DNA of 64,000 bases from Xylophilus sp. GW821-FHT01B05 (lineage in GTDB: Bacteria > Pseudomonadota > Gammaproteobacteria > Burkholderiales > Burkholderiaceae_C), in NCBI GenBank assembly GCA_038961845.1, contig CP152408.1:4154001-4218000 (forward strand), read 5' to 3'. Shown here piece after piece: positions 45,184-54,621 of the stretch. The position numbers were made by a program, and so were the translations under genes. The stretch's first letter is position 1, and each line of letters opens with the position of its first letter. Under the pieces are notes generated by a model. It worked only from the letters and a program-made list of their open reading frames with translations, was not told the DNA's origin and ran no database searches.

Positions 45184-46452
45184 TCAGGCCTTGGGCTGAT
45201 CCAGGTCGAAGGCCTTGTGCAGCGCGCGCACGGCCAGCTCCATGTACTTCTCGTCGATCACGACCGAGGTCTTGATTTCAGAGGTGGAGATCATCTGGAT
45301 GTTGATGCCCTCTTCGCTCAGCACGCGGAACATGGTGCTGGCCACGCCAACGTGGCTGCGCATGCCGATGCCGACGATGCTGACCTTGCAGATCTTGGCG
45401 TCGGACTCGATGCTGTCGGCGCCCAGCGATGGCAGTACCTTGGTCTGCAGCAGGTCCACGGTGCGCGCCAGGTCGTTGCGGTGCACGGTGAAGCTGAAGT
45501 CGGTCTTGCCGTCCTTGCTGAGGTTCTGGATGATCACGTCGACTTCGACGTTGGCATCGGCCACGGCGCCCAGGATCTGATAGGCGATGCCTGGCTTGTC
45601 GGGCACGCCCAGGACCGAGATCTTGGCCTCGTCACGGTTGAACGCGATGCCGGATACGACGGCTTGTTCCATGTGTTCGTCTTCCTCGAAAGTGATCAGA
45701 GTGCCGGACGCGGCCTCTTCAACGATGTCGATATCCCAGGGCGTGAAGCTGGAGAGCACGCGCAGCGGCACCTTGTACTTGCCGGCAAATTCCACCGAGC
45801 GGATCTGCAGCACCTTGGAGCCGAGCGATGCCATCTCCAGCATCTCCTCGAAGCTCACGGTCTTCAGGCGGCGCGCATCGGGCACCACGCGCGGGTCGGT
45901 GGTGTAGACGCCGTCCACGTCGGTGTAGATCAGGCACTCGGCCGCTTTCATCGCAGCCGCCACGGCCACGGCCGAGGTGTCGCTGCCGCCACGGCCAAGC
46001 GTGGTGATGTGGCCCAGGTCGTCGATGCCCTGGAAGCCGGTGACGATGACCACCTTGCCCGCATCCAGGTCGGCGCGCACACGGACGTCGTCGATGGATT
46101 CGATGCGCGCCTTGGTGTAGGCGCTGTCGGTGCGGATCGGCACCTGCCAGCCGGCGTAGCTGACCGACTGCATGCCTTCGGACTGCAGCGCAATTGCCAG
46201 CAGCGCGGACGAGGCCTGCTCGCCGGTGGAGGCGAGCATGTCGAGCTCGCGGCCGTAGGCATCGCCGGGCTTGGCCGGGGCCAGCTCTTTGGCCAGGCCC
46301 AGCAGGCGGTTGGTTTCGCCGCTCATGGCGCTGGGGACGACCACCATCTGGTGGCCGGCGCGCGCCCATTTGGCGACACGTTTTGCGACGTTGCGGATGC
46401 GCTCGGTCGAGCCCATCGACGTGCCGCCGTACTTGTGAACGATCAATGCCAT
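45184..46452 (-). CDS. lysC: Aspartate kinase
   Basis: This is a 422-residue enzyme for the first step of the aspartate family (Lys, Thr, Met, DAP). The catalytic N-terminus MALIVHKYGGTSMG and GRGGSDTSAVAVAAA are followed by two C-terminal ACT domains (about 265-420) that bind feedback inhibitors. The start at 46452 is set by the KYGGTSMG motif; longer frames run into tilS. It lies 28 nt downstream of tilS and upstream of tRNA-Ser. Confidence 0.95.
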   Translation of the reverse strand: MALIVHKYGGTSMGSTERIRNVAKRVAKWARAGHQMVVVPSAMSGETNRLLGLAKELAPAKPGDAYGRELDMLASTGEQASSALLAIALQSEGMQSVSYAGWQVPIRTDSAYTKARIESIDDVRVRADLDAGKVVIVTGFQGIDDLGHITTLGRGGSDTSAVAVAAAMKAAECLIYTDVDGVYTTDPRVVPDARRLKTVSFEEMLEMASLGSKVLQIRSVEFAGKYKVPLRVLSSFTPWDIDIVEEAASGTLITFEEDEHMEQAVVSGIAFNRDEAKISVLGVPDKPGIAYQILGAVADANVEVDVIIQNLSKDGKTDFSFTVHRNDLARTVDLLQTKVLPSLGADSIESDAKICKVSIVGIGMRSHVGVASTMFRVLSEEGINIQMISTSEIKTSVVIDEKYMELAVRALHKAFDLDQPKA

Positions 46453-46480
46453 GGAATAGATGCGAAAGACGGGAAGCGGC

Positions 46481-47509
46481 TCACGGCGCAGGAGGCAACT
46501 GGTTTTGGCGCGCCGTGGTGTCCCGTGCTGCAGGAGAGCCCAAAACCGCGGGATTGTACCAACCGAGCGCGGCCCCCTCGCGCCGGACGAAGCCGGCGCC
46601 GACCTTGAGCTCGATCCGGTGGCCGCGCGTGGTGCAGGCCAGCACCTGGCGCTGCAGCTCGGCCAGTTGCACGGCGCTGGGCACCGTGCCGTGTACTGTG
46701 CGCAACCAGTGTCGCAGCACCAACGCGCGGCGGCCCGCGCCCAGTTGCTGCAGCGCCTTGATGGCGGGCGGGCTGCCGACCACGGCCAGGTCGGCCGCGG
46801 CGACCTCGCCCAGCACCGCCTGCGCCTCGGCCGCATGGGCGGCGCTGCGGGCGAAGGTGGTGCGGAACTGCGGGAAAGCCGCCTCCAGCGCCGGCAGCAG
46901 GCGTGCGCGGATGCGGTTGCGGGTGTAGCGCTGGTCGGAATTGGTCGGGTCCTCGACCCAGGGCAGGCCGCGCGCCTGCAGCCAGGTGCGCAGCTCGGCG
47001 CCCGGCACGGCCAGCAGGGGGCGGTGGTAGTCGATGCCGTCGCGCCGCCACTGCGCCGGCATGCTCGCCAGGCCGGGCAGGCCCGCACCGCGCGAAAGCG
47101 CCAGCAGCAGGGTTTCGACCTGGTCATCGGCATGCTGGGCAATTACTATGCTTTTAATAGCTGAATGCCCAGTCTGCACCTGGGCTTCAGCCCTAAAAGC
47201 CTCATAACGGGCGCGGCGCGCTGCGTCTTCCGGGCTTTCGCCGGACGCATGGCGTGCATCCACCCGATGTACCGACAGCGGCACCGCGAGCTGCGCGCAC
47301 AGCGCGCGGCAATGCGCCTCGAAGGTGTCGGCCGCCGCCTGCAGGCCATGGTGCACATGCACTGCGCGCACCTGCCCTGGCCAGCGTGCGGCACAGGCGG
47401 CCAGCAACGCAGTGGAATCAGCACCGCCGCTGAAGGCCACGGCCAGCGGCAGCGCCGGCGCGAAGCGCTGCAGGGCTTCATCGAAAGAGCGGGTCACGGG
47501 AGATTCCAT
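46481..47509 (-). CDS. tilS: tRNA(Ile)-lysidine synthase
   Basis: This is a 342-residue PP-loop ATPase that modifies C34 of tRNA-Ile(CAU) to lysidine. The PP-loop is SGGADSTALL (27-36), HVHHGL and GESPEDAARRARY follow, and AQHADDQVETLLL is present. Residues about 107-121 (AEAQVQTGHSAIKS) are encoded by a copy of the dispersed hairpin repeat otherwise found between genes; it keeps the frame and sits in a loop just before AQHADD. An accA terminator separates it from accA upstream. Confidence 0.92.
   Translation of the reverse strand: MESPVTRSFDEALQRFAPALPLAVAFSGGADSTALLAACAARWPGQVRAVHVHHGLQAAADTFEAHCRALCAQLAVPLSVHRVDARHASGESPEDAARRARYEAFRAEAQVQTGHSAIKSIVIAQHADDQVETLLLALSRGAGLPGLASMPAQWRRDGIDYHRPLLAVPGAELRTWLQARGLPWVEDPTNSDQRYTRNRIRARLLPALEAAFPQFRTTFARSAAHAAEAQAVLGEVAAADLAVVGSPPAIKALQQLGAGRRALVLRHWLRTVHGTVPSAVQLAELQRQVLACTTRGHRIELKVGAGFVRREGAALGWYNPAVLGSPAARDTTARQNQLPPAP
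47141..47201. repeat. Dispersed hairpin repeat inside tilS, copy 2
   Basis: AGCTATTAAAAG on the minus strand plus the hairpin GCCCAG (47167-47172)/CTGGGC (47180-47185) and the GGCTTTTAGGGCT flank align with the reverse complement of 57950-58019. The copy is in frame within tilS and contributes about 15-20 residues. Confidence 0.65.
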
Positions 47510-47521
47510 GCAGTGCCCCAG

Positions 47522-47545
47522 AAAAAAAGCCCGCAGAACGCGGGC
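47522..47545 (-). terminator. Intrinsic terminator of accA
   Basis: On the minus strand GCCCGC (47545-47540) pairs with GCGGGC (47534-47529) around a GTTCT loop and is followed by seven T. It lies 22 nt after the accA stop and just before the tilS start, so tilS-lysC should have its own promoter or depend on read-through. Confidence 0.9.
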
Positions 47546-47567
47546 ATGGTGTGGGCGGGAGGCAGCC

Positions 47568-48548
47568 TTACTTGCTGTTCTCGGCCTTCACGTCGGTGTA
47601 GCGGCCGTAGCTCTGCAGCCGGTCGTAGCGGCGGTCCAGCAGCTCGGTGGTCTTCAGGTCGTGCACCTGGCGGAAGGCGTCGTTCAACGCGCGCTTGAGG
47701 AAGGCGGCCATCTGCTTGTGGTCGCGGTGCGCGCCGCCAACCGGCTCGCTGACGATCTTGTCGACCAGGCCCAGCGCCTTCAGGCGGTGCGCGGTAATGC
47801 CCAGGGCATCGGCCGCTTCCTGGGCCTTGTCGCTGGTCTTCCAGAGGATGGAGGCGCAGCCCTCGGGGCTGATGACGGAGTAGACCGAGTACTGCAGCAT
47901 CAGCACCTGGTCACCCACCGAAATCGCCAGCGCGCCGCCGGAGCCGCCTTCGCCGATGATGGTGGAGATGATGGGCACCTCTAGTTGCGCCATCTCGAAG
48001 ATGTTGCGGCCAATGGCCTCGGACTGGCCGCGCTCCTCGGCGTCGATGCCGGGATAGGCGCCAGGCGTGTCGACGAAGGTGAACACTGGCAGCTTGAACT
48101 TCTCGGCGGTCTTCATCAGGCGCAGCGCCTTGCGGTAGCCCTCGGGCTTGCTCATGCCGAAGTTGCGCAGGCCACGCTCCTTGGTGTCGCGGCCCTTCTG
48201 GTGGCCCAGCACCATGCAAGCGTGGCCGTTGAAACGCGCCAAGCCGCCCACGATGGACAGGTCATCCGAAAAATGCCGGTCGCCATGCAGCTCGACGAAG
48301 TCGGTGAAGATTTCCTTCACGTAGTCCAGCGTATAGGGCCGCTCGGGGTGGCGCGCGATCTTGGTGATCTGCCAGGGCGAGAGATCGCTGTAGATGTCCT
48401 TGGTCAGCTGCAGGCTTTTCTTGCCGAGCTGGTCGATCTCTTCGGAGATATCGACTGCCGATTCGGTCTGGACGTAGCGCAACTCTTCGATCTTGCCTTC
48501 GAGTTCCGCGATGGGCTGCTCGAAGTCGAGGAAAGTTTTCTTGGCCAA
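47568..48548 (-). CDS. accA: Acetyl-CoA carboxylase carboxyltransferase subunit alpha
   Basis: This is a 326-residue AccA that, with AccD, transfers CO2 from carboxybiotin to acetyl-CoA in fatty acid synthesis. Landmarks are [34 protein letters not shown] read by key positions, [15 protein letters not shown] and [11 protein letters not shown]. The family start (L/M)[11 protein letters not shown] here uses TTG at 48548 with AGGAG about nine bases upstream; no ATG fits. A strong terminator follows. Confidence 0.95.
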   Translation of the reverse strand: MAKKTFLDFEQPIAELEGKIEELRYVQTESAVDISEEIDQLGKKSLQLTKDIYSDLSPWQITKIARHPERPYTLDYVKEIFTDFVELHGDRHFSDDLSIVGGLARFNGHACMVLGHQKGRDTKERGLRNFGMSKPEGYRKALRLMKTAEKFKLPVFTFVDTPGAYPGIDAEERGQSEAIGRNIFEMAQLEVPIISTIIGEGGSGGALAISVGDQVLMLQYSVYSVISPEGCASILWKTSDKAQEAADALGITAHRLKALGLVDKIVSEPVGGAHRDHKQMAAFLKRALNDAFRQVHDLKTTELLDRRYDRLQSYGRYTDVKAENSK

Positions 48549-48613
48549 GGCCTTACTCCTGTGTTCCGCGCACTGCGATCGGTGTGCGGGGGGCCGCCTG
48601 CGGGCGGCCGGGC

Positions 48614-49348
48614 TCAATAGTCGACTGGAATCGGGTCCAGCGACCGCCAAATATACCAAGTTGCAACACTGCAATAGGGCGCCCAGGCGGCGGCAACCTC
48701 GCGCGCCTCGCTGCGGCTGACCGGATCACCCGAGAAATAATTCTGGCTGATGCCGGTGATCAGGCCCGGGTCGTCCAGCGGCAACACGTTGGGACGCATC
48801 AGGTAGAAGATCAGGAACATCTCGGCCGTCCAGCGGCCAATGCCACGGATGGCGATCAGCTCGGCAATGATGGCCTCGTCGTCCATCGACTCCCAGGATT
48901 TGACGTGCACCGAGCCGGCATCGAAGTGCAGCGCCAGGTCGCAAAGGTAGTCGATCTTGCGCGCCGACAGGCCGGCGGCACGCATGTCGTCGACTTTCAG
49001 CTTGAGCACATTGGCCGGCGTCATCTTGCGCGGCAGCTTGATGAAGCGGTCCCAGACCACCTGCGCGGCCTTGGCCGCAATCTGCTGGCCCACGATGCTG
49101 CGTGCCAGCGTGGTGAAGGCGTCAGCACGCGTCTCCAGGCAGGCATCGCCAAACTGCGGAATCAGGCGCTTCATGACCCGGTCCTTGGCCACCAGGTGCT
49201 TGCAGGCGTCCTGCCAGTAGTCAGGGGTGAAGACCTGCGGCTCGGCGCTGCCGGCCTTGGGCGCGGCTTTTGCCGCCGGCGCAGGGGCCGGGGGCGCGGG
49301 GGGTTTGCGGGTGGCGGGCAAGGCTACTCCGCAGTCCGGGAAAAACAT
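48614..49348 (-). CDS. DNA-3-methyladenine glycosylase (AlkA/HhH-GPD family)
   Basis: This is a 244-residue base-excision repair glycosylase. The helix-hairpin-helix region is at about 166-181 ([16 protein letters not shown]) and the catalytic aspartate in LPLDDPGL (D192/D193). Residues 11-36 form an Ala/Pro linker. It sits between accA and cysS on the same strand (65 nt before accA, 10 nt after cysS), an arrangement usual in Comamonadaceae. Confidence 0.9.
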   Translation of the reverse strand: MFFPDCGVALPATRKPPAPPAPAPAAKAAPKAGSAEPQVFTPDYWQDACKHLVAKDRVMKRLIPQFGDACLETRADAFTTLARSIVGQQIAAKAAQVVWDRFIKLPRKMTPANVLKLKVDDMRAAGLSARKIDYLCDLALHFDAGSVHVKSWESMDDEAIIAELIAIRGIGRWTAEMFLIFYLMRPNVLPLDDPGLITGISQNYFSGDPVSRSEAREVAAAWAPYCSVATWYIWRSLDPIPVDY

Positions 49349-49358
49349 CGCAGGGACA

Positions 49359-50738
49359 TCACGCAGCCACCTCCCAGGTGGTGCCGGCCGGGGTGTCCTT
49401 GAGCACGATGCCCTGTCCCAGCAGTTCGTCGCGGATGCGGTCGGATTCGGCGAAATTCCTGGCCTTCTTGGCCTCGGCGCGCTGGGCGATCAGCGCCGTG
49501 ATGGCCGCATCGTCCAGCACGGCACCGGCGCGCAGAAAGGCCTGCGGCGCCAGTTGCAGCAGGCCCAGCGTGCCGCCCAGCGCCCGCAAGAGGCCGGCCA
49601 GCGCGGTCGAACCGGTGCGGTTGACTTCGCCCGCCAGGTCAAACAGCACGGCCACGGCTTCGGGCGTACCGAAATCCTCGTCCATGGCCGCCTTGAAGCG
49701 CGCGGCGAAGGGGTTGGTCCAGTCGATGTCCGAGCCGGCAGCCGGCGCCACCAGGTCCAGCGCGGTGTAGAGGCGCCGCAGGCTGCTGCGCGCATCGTCC
49801 AGGTGGGCGTCGCTGTAGTTCAGCGGGCTGCGGTAGTGGGCGCGCAGGATGAAGAAGCGCACCGTCTCGGCGTCGTACTTCTGCAGCACTTCGCGGATGG
49901 TGAAGAAGTTGCCCAGGCTCTTGGACATCTTCTCGTTGTCCAGGCGCACAAAGCCGTTGTGCATCCAGTAGCGCGCCAGCGCATGGCCGGTCGCGCCCTC
50001 GCTCTGGGCGATCTCGTTCTCGTGGTGCGGAAACTGCAGGTCGGCGCCGCCGCCATGGATGTCAAAGCTCTCGCCCAGCAGGGTGCAGCCCATGGCCGAG
50101 CACTCGATGTGCCAGCCGGGGCGCCCCAGGCCGTAGGCGCTGGGCCACTTGGCCTCGTCGGGTTCGGCCTCTTTGGCGGACTTCCACAGTACGAAATCCA
50201 GCGGGTCTTGCTTGTCGCCCAGCACGGCCACGCGCTCGCCGGCGCGCAGCTCGTCCAGCGACTTGCCCGAGAGCTTGCCGTAGCCCGGGAACTTGCGCAC
50301 GGCGTAGTTCACATCGCCGCCCGGGACGCGGTAGGCCAGGCCTTTTTGCTCCAAGCGCTCGATCAGGCCCAGCATCTGCGGCACGTAGTCCATGGCGCGT
50401 GGCTCGTGCGTGGGACGCTCGATACCCAGCGCGTCGGCGTCCTGGTGCAACGCATCGATCATGCGGTCGGTCAGCGAGCGGATGGTCTCGCCGTTCTCCA
50501 GTGCGCGGCGGATGATCTTGTCGTCGATGTCGGTGATGTTGCGCACATAGCTCACGCGCAGGCCCGAGGCCTTGAACCAGCGCTGCACCACGTCGAAGGC
50601 CACCATCGAGCGCGCATGGCCGAGGTGGCAGAGGTCGTAGACCGTCATGCCGCAGACGTACATGCGGACATGACCGGGCTCGATCGGGGAGAACTCCTCC
50701 AAGGCACGCGAGAGCGTGTTGTAGATGCGCAGGCTCAT
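49359..50738 (-). CDS. cysS: Cysteinyl-tRNA synthetase
   Basis: This is a 459-residue class I synthetase. The HIGH-type motif is in [16 protein letters not shown] near residues 29-44, with its zinc-ligand cysteines. The KMSKS loop is in [11 protein letters not shown] and the second zinc region around [10 protein letters not shown]. Length is normal. It starts divergently from the TPR gene at 50933 across about 190 bp in which I see no further feature. Confidence 0.95.
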   Translation of the reverse strand: MSLRIYNTLSRALEEFSPIEPGHVRMYVCGMTVYDLCHLGHARSMVAFDVVQRWFKASGLRVSYVRNITDIDDKIIRRALENGETIRSLTDRMIDALHQDADALGIERPTHEPRAMDYVPQMLGLIERLEQKGLAYRVPGGDVNYAVRKFPGYGKLSGKSLDELRAGERVAVLGDKQDPLDFVLWKSAKEAEPDEAKWPSAYGLGRPGWHIECSAMGCTLLGESFDIHGGGADLQFPHHENEIAQSEGATGHALARYWMHNGFVRLDNEKMSKSLGNFFTIREVLQKYDAETVRFFILRAHYRSPLNYSDAHLDDARSSLRRLYTALDLVAPAAGSDIDWTNPFAARFKAAMDEDFGTPEAVAVLFDLAGEVNRTGSTALAGLLRALGGTLGLLQLAPQAFLRAGAVLDDAAITALIAQRAEAKKARNFAESDRIRDELLGQGIVLKDTPAGTTWEVAA

Positions 50739-50932
50739 GAAATAGACGGTGGCCGGGCCACAAGGCCGCGCGCGAAAAGCGGGCGCCTTTTTTCTTGCAG
50801 TAGGGTGGGGGCAGACGGCGGGCCCGGGACGCGCTTGGCGTGGGACCCTCCGGCTACAATCCGCCGCAGTATAAGCCCCACGGCCGCTTGCGCCGGGGCT
50901 TGCCGCTCCCCAGCACCGACCCCAGAGGCCTT

Positions 50933-52042
50933 ATGCACCCAGGCGCCGCCGCCCTTCCCTTCTCTCTGCGCACCATCGCCATTTGCGTCGCATTGGGCCT
51001 GTCGCTAGCCGCGGGGACGGCCAGGGCAGACGACTACACCGACGTCAACCAGTTGATCCGTACCGGCAAGTTCGCCGATGCCCAGCTAAAGGCCGACCGC
51101 TACCTGGCCAGCAATCCGCGCGACCCGCAGATGCGCTTCCTGAAGGGCGTGATCCAGACGGAATCGGGCAAGCCGAACGACGCCATCACCACCTTCACGG
51201 CCCTGACGCAGGAATACCCGGAGCTGCCCGAGCCCTACAACAATCTGGCGGTGCTCTACGCCAACCAGAAGCAGTACGACAAGGCGCGTACCGCCCTGGA
51301 AATGGCGATCCGCACCAACCCGAGCTACGCCACCGCCCACGAGAACATGGGCGATGTCTATGCCAAGCTCGCCAGCCAGGCCTACGGCCGTGCGCTGCAA
51401 CTGGACGCCAACAACACCAACGTGCCGCCCAAGCTCGCGCTGATCCGCGAACTGTTTGCGCCGGCACCGGCCCGCGGCGCCGGCACCAAGGTGGCCGCCG
51501 CAACGCCCGCACCGGCCGCTGCTCCCTCGGCGCCCGCAGCGCCGGCACCGGTGGTCAAGCCCGTGCCCGCTCCCACGCCAGCACCTGCACCGGCTCCAGC
51601 AGCACCGACGCCAACGCCCAGCCCGGCGCCGGCACCAGCACCCGTGCCAGCCCCGCCCCCGGCACCTGAAGCCGCCAAGCCAGAGGCCGCCGCGCCCGCC
51701 AAGCAGCAGCGCGAAGACGTCGAGGCCGCCGTGCGCGCCTGGGCCGCGGCCTGGCAGGCACGCGACATGAAGGACTACCTGGCCGCCTACGCCAAGGAAT
51801 TCCGCACGCCGGCCAAGCAGACCCGCGCGGCCTGGGAAGCCGAGCGCAAGGCGCGCATCATGGGCAAGTCGAGCATCAAGGTCGGCATCAGCAACCTGAA
51901 TGTGACGGTGCAGGGCAACAAGGCCACGGCCCGTTTCCGTCAGGACTACAGCGCCGACACGCTGAATGTCACCAGTCGCAAGACGCTGGAGCTGATCAAA
52001 TCCGGCGACCAATGGCTGATCGTGCAGGAATCCACCGGTTGA
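50933..52042 (+). CDS. Secreted TPR protein with Pro/Ala linker and NTF2-like (Cds6-type) C-terminal domain
   Basis: This is a 369-residue protein. The signal peptide (1-24) ends near TARA-DD. About three tetratricopeptide repeats follow (30-160), then a 75-residue Ala/Pro-rich linker with AP dipeptides (about 180-255). The C-terminal domain (about 262-369) contains VRAWAAAWQARDMKDYLAAY and WLIVQESTG, an NTF2/SnoaL-like fold. A similar C-terminal domain follows the catalytic domain in the adjacent L,D-transpeptidase, so the two likely work together on the cell wall. Confidence 0.8.
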   Translation: MHPGAAALPFSLRTIAICVALGLSLAAGTARADDYTDVNQLIRTGKFADAQLKADRYLASNPRDPQMRFLKGVIQTESGKPNDAITTFTALTQEYPELPEPYNNLAVLYANQKQYDKARTALEMAIRTNPSYATAHENMGDVYAKLASQAYGRALQLDANNTNVPPKLALIRELFAPAPARGAGTKVAAATPAPAAAPSAPAAPAPVVKPVPAPTPAPAPAPAAPTPTPSPAPAPAPVPAPPPAPEAAKPEAAAPAKQQREDVEAAVRAWAAAWQARDMKDYLAAYAKEFRTPAKQTRAAWEAERKARIMGKSSIKVGISNLNVTVQGNKATARFRQDYSADTLNVTSRKTLELIKSGDQWLIVQESTG

Positions 52043-52115
52043 GGCTGGCGCCGTCCCCCCTCGCCCTCCTCCCGCCTGTGCGCCGGCTGAGCCTCGTCTT
52101 TGCCGGCGTTACCCA

Positions 52116-53444
52116 ATGTTCCCAGCCTCGATGATGCGGGCCTTCTCCCCTGTTCTGGCCACCCTGGCCGCTGCCGCCGTGTTTTTGGGCACAGCGCCGC
52201 CGGCGACGGCTGCGCGCGCGGAAACTGCGCCCCGCGCGGAGAAAAAGCTGCGCCCAGCAGCGGTACGGCCCGTCGCGCCTCAACCAGCTCGGACGGCAAG
52301 CCCTCTCGCGGCGGCAGCCCCTGTGCTGCTGCGCGACGGCGATGCCGAAGCCAAGCTGATTGCCGTGTACCGGCTGATTGGCCAGGGTGAGAACAATCAG
52401 GCGCTCGCGGCAGCGGAAAAGCTCACCGCCGACTACCCCACCTTCCAACTGGGCCAACTGGTCTATGGCGACCTGCTGGCCCAGCGCGTCCGTCCGGTAC
52501 GCATGCTGGGCGACATGCTGGACGAGGACGCCCGTCAATCGCCAACCCTGGCCGCGCTACGGCAGGAATCTGCGTTGCGCCTGAAGGCACTGCGCGAGCG
52601 GCCACCGGCCGGCAGCGTGCCCTCGCAGTTTGCCCAACTGGCGCTGAGCAGCAAGCATGCGATTGCGGTGGATACCTCGCGCGCACGCCTGTACCTGTTC
52701 GAGAACAGCGCCAGTGGCCTGCGGCTGGTGGCGGATTACTACATGTCGGTTGGCAAATCGGGCATAGAGAAGAGCACCGAGGGCGACATGCGCACGCCGC
52801 TCGGGGTGTACTACATCACCAGCAACCTGGACCCGCGCACGCTCAAGCCCATCTACGGCGCCGGCGCACTGCCGATCAACTACCCCAACCCGTATGACGT
52901 GTACCGTGGCCGCACGGGCGGCGGTATCTGGCTGCATGGCACGCCACCTGACCAATTTGCACGTCCGCCGCTGGCCACCGATGGCTGCCTGGCACTGGCC
53001 AACCCGGACTTGAAGCGGCTGCTCGCCACGGTGTCGATACGCACCACCCCGGTGGTGATCGCCGAGCAGTTGAACTGGGTGCCGCAGCAGGCCGCGCATG
53101 CCGCAGCCAAGTCTTTCGAGGACGCTTTCGATGCCTGGCGCAGCGCCAAATCCAGCGGCGACATGGACGGCACGATGCGCTTCTATACGCCGGATTTCGA
53201 CAGCTACGGCAAGTCGCTGCTGGAATGGCGCGCGGTGGTACAACAAGATATGGCACGCGCACGCGGCCATGCGCTGCAGACCAAGGACTTCTCCTACCTG
53301 CATTGGCGCGAGGACGGCACCGACACCATGGTGACCACCTTCGGCGAAGTGGCCGAGGGCGCGCGCACCGGCCCCATCCGGCGCCAGTACTGGCTGCGCA
53401 CGCAGGGGCAATGGAAAATCTTCTTTGAAGGAAACATAGGCTGA
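52116..53444 (+). CDS. L,D-transpeptidase (YkuD) with NTF2-like C-terminal domain
   Basis: This is a 442-residue exported enzyme. The signal peptide is about 1-32. A TPR-like N-terminal region precedes the YkuD catalytic domain at about 185-315, with the His in IWLHGTPPDQF and the catalytic C291 in LATDGCLALAN (family SHGC usually; here TDGC). A C-terminal NTF2/Cds6-like domain (about 330-442) follows. It would form 3-3 peptidoglycan cross-links or attach or remove wall-linked proteins. It overlaps ppiA by one base, so folding help and wall remodelling genes are coupled. Confidence 0.85.
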   Translation: MFPASMMRAFSPVLATLAAAAVFLGTAPPATAARAETAPRAEKKLRPAAVRPVAPQPARTASPLAAAAPVLLRDGDAEAKLIAVYRLIGQGENNQALAAAEKLTADYPTFQLGQLVYGDLLAQRVRPVRMLGDMLDEDARQSPTLAALRQESALRLKALRERPPAGSVPSQFAQLALSSKHAIAVDTSRARLYLFENSASGLRLVADYYMSVGKSGIEKSTEGDMRTPLGVYYITSNLDPRTLKPIYGAGALPINYPNPYDVYRGRTGGGIWLHGTPPDQFARPPLATDGCLALANPDLKRLLATVSIRTTPVVIAEQLNWVPQQAAHAAAKSFEDAFDAWRSAKSSGDMDGTMRFYTPDFDSYGKSLLEWRAVVQQDMARARGHALQTKDFSYLHWREDGTDTMVTTFGEVAEGARTGPIRRQYWLRTQGQWKIFFEGNIG

Positions 53445-54040
53445 TGACATCCCTTTTCACACTCTCCGGCGCAGCCGTGTCCCGTCGCGTGGCAGGCCTT
53501 GCCGCCGCGCTGCTGCTGGCCGGCGGCGCCGTGCAGGCGCAGGCGGCTGACCCGCGCGTGAAGCTCAGCACCAGCATGGGCGACATCGTGCTGGAGCTCG
53601 ACCAGGCCAAGGCGCCGAAGACGGTCGACAACTTCCTGCAGTACGTGCGCGACAAGCACTACGACGGCACCATCTTCCACCGCGTGATGGACGGCTTCAT
53701 GATCCAGGGCGGCGGCTTCACGCCCGACATGCAGCAAAAGCCCACCAAGGCACCGCTCGCCTTCGAGACCACCGGCCTGAAGAACGACAAGTACACGGTC
53801 GCCATGGCGCGCACCAGCAACCCCAACTCGGCTACCTCGCAGTTCTTCATCAACGTGGCCGACAACGCCATGCTGAACCCGCCCAGCCCCGATGGCTTTG
53901 GCTATGCGGTGTTTGGCAAGGTTGTCTCCGGCACCGACGTGGTCGACAAGATCCGCGCCGTCGCCACCGGCAACAAGGGCCCGCACCAGAACGTGCCCGT
54001 GACGCCCGTCAGCATCAACTCGGCCACCGTGCTGCGCTGA
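53444..54040 (+). CDS. ppiA: Periplasmic peptidyl-prolyl cis-trans isomerase (cyclophilin A type)
   Basis: This is a 198-residue cyclophilin with a signal peptide (about 1-35, cleavage near AQA-AD). Active-site strings are FHRVMDGFMIQGGGF, MARTSNPNSATSQFFINV and GYAVFGKVV. It accelerates prolyl isomerisation in the periplasm. It is translationally coupled to the L,D-transpeptidase (TGATG) and followed 56 nt later by the cytoplasmic paralogue. Confidence 0.93.
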   Translation: MTSLFTLSGAAVSRRVAGLAAALLLAGGAVQAQAADPRVKLSTSMGDIVLELDQAKAPKTVDNFLQYVRDKHYDGTIFHRVMDGFMIQGGGFTPDMQQKPTKAPLAFETTGLKNDKYTVAMARTSNPNSATSQFFINVADNAMLNPPSPDGFGYAVFGKVVSGTDVVDKIRAVATGNKGPHQNVPVTPVSINSATVLR

Positions 54041-54096
54041 GCTGAAGGCGTGCACCCCCAACCTCCATCACATCCAGAACGGAAAGGACTCCCCTC

Positions 54097-54603
54097 ATGA
54101 GCAACCCGCAAGTCGAACTGCATATCAAGGACTACGGTCTGATCACCCTTGAACTCGACGCCGCCAAGGCGCCGAAGTCGGTCGAGAACTTCCTCGCCTA
54201 CGTGAACAAGGGCCACTACGACAACACCGTGTTCCACCGCGTGATCCCCGGCTTCATGGTGCAGGGCGGCGGCTTCGAGCCCGGCATGAACCAGAAGCCG
54301 ACCGACGGCCCGATCGACAACGAGGCCAACAACGGCCTGAAGAACGACAACTACACCGTCGCCATGGCGCGCACCAATGCGCCGCACTCGGCCACGGCAC
54401 AGTTCTTCATCAACGTGGCCAACAACGGCTTCCTGAACCACACCGCGCCTTCGGCCCAGGGCTGGGGCTACGCCGTGTTTGGCAAGGTCATCGCCGGCAC
54501 CGAGGTGGTGGACAAGATCAAGGCCGTGAAGACCGGCCGCAAGGGCTTCCATGACGACGTGCCGCAAGAAGACGTCATCATCGAGAAGGCCGTAGCGCTG
54601 TAA
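54097..54603 (+). CDS. ppiB: Cytoplasmic peptidyl-prolyl cis-trans isomerase (cyclophilin B type)
   Basis: This is a 168-residue cyclophilin without a signal peptide: [37 protein letters not shown] and [15 protein letters not shown]. It is a tandem paralogue of ppiA. The ATG at 54097 has GGAAAGGA about ten bases upstream. It is followed 18 nt later by lpxH, the usual neighbour in proteobacteria. Confidence 0.94.
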   Translation: MSNPQVELHIKDYGLITLELDAAKAPKSVENFLAYVNKGHYDNTVFHRVIPGFMVQGGGFEPGMNQKPTDGPIDNEANNGLKNDNYTVAMARTNAPHSATAQFFINVANNGFLNHTAPSAQGWGYAVFGKVIAGTEVVDKIKAVKTGRKGFHDDVPQEDVIIEKAVAL

Positions 54604-54621
54604 GCGCCACTGCGCCAACCC

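Noticed and set aside
50760..50800. GC-rich stem with a following T-run upstream of cysS
   Set aside because: It points rightward with no plus-strand gene ending nearby, and the stem is imperfect.
49227..51008. 593-codon open frame on the plus strand
   Set aside because: It is antisense to cysS and part of the glycosylase gene; an artefact of high GC content.
51480..51720. Low-complexity CCAGCACC-like tandem pattern
   Set aside because: It is the coding sequence of the Ala/Pro linker in the TPR protein, not a DNA repeat element or CRISPR.
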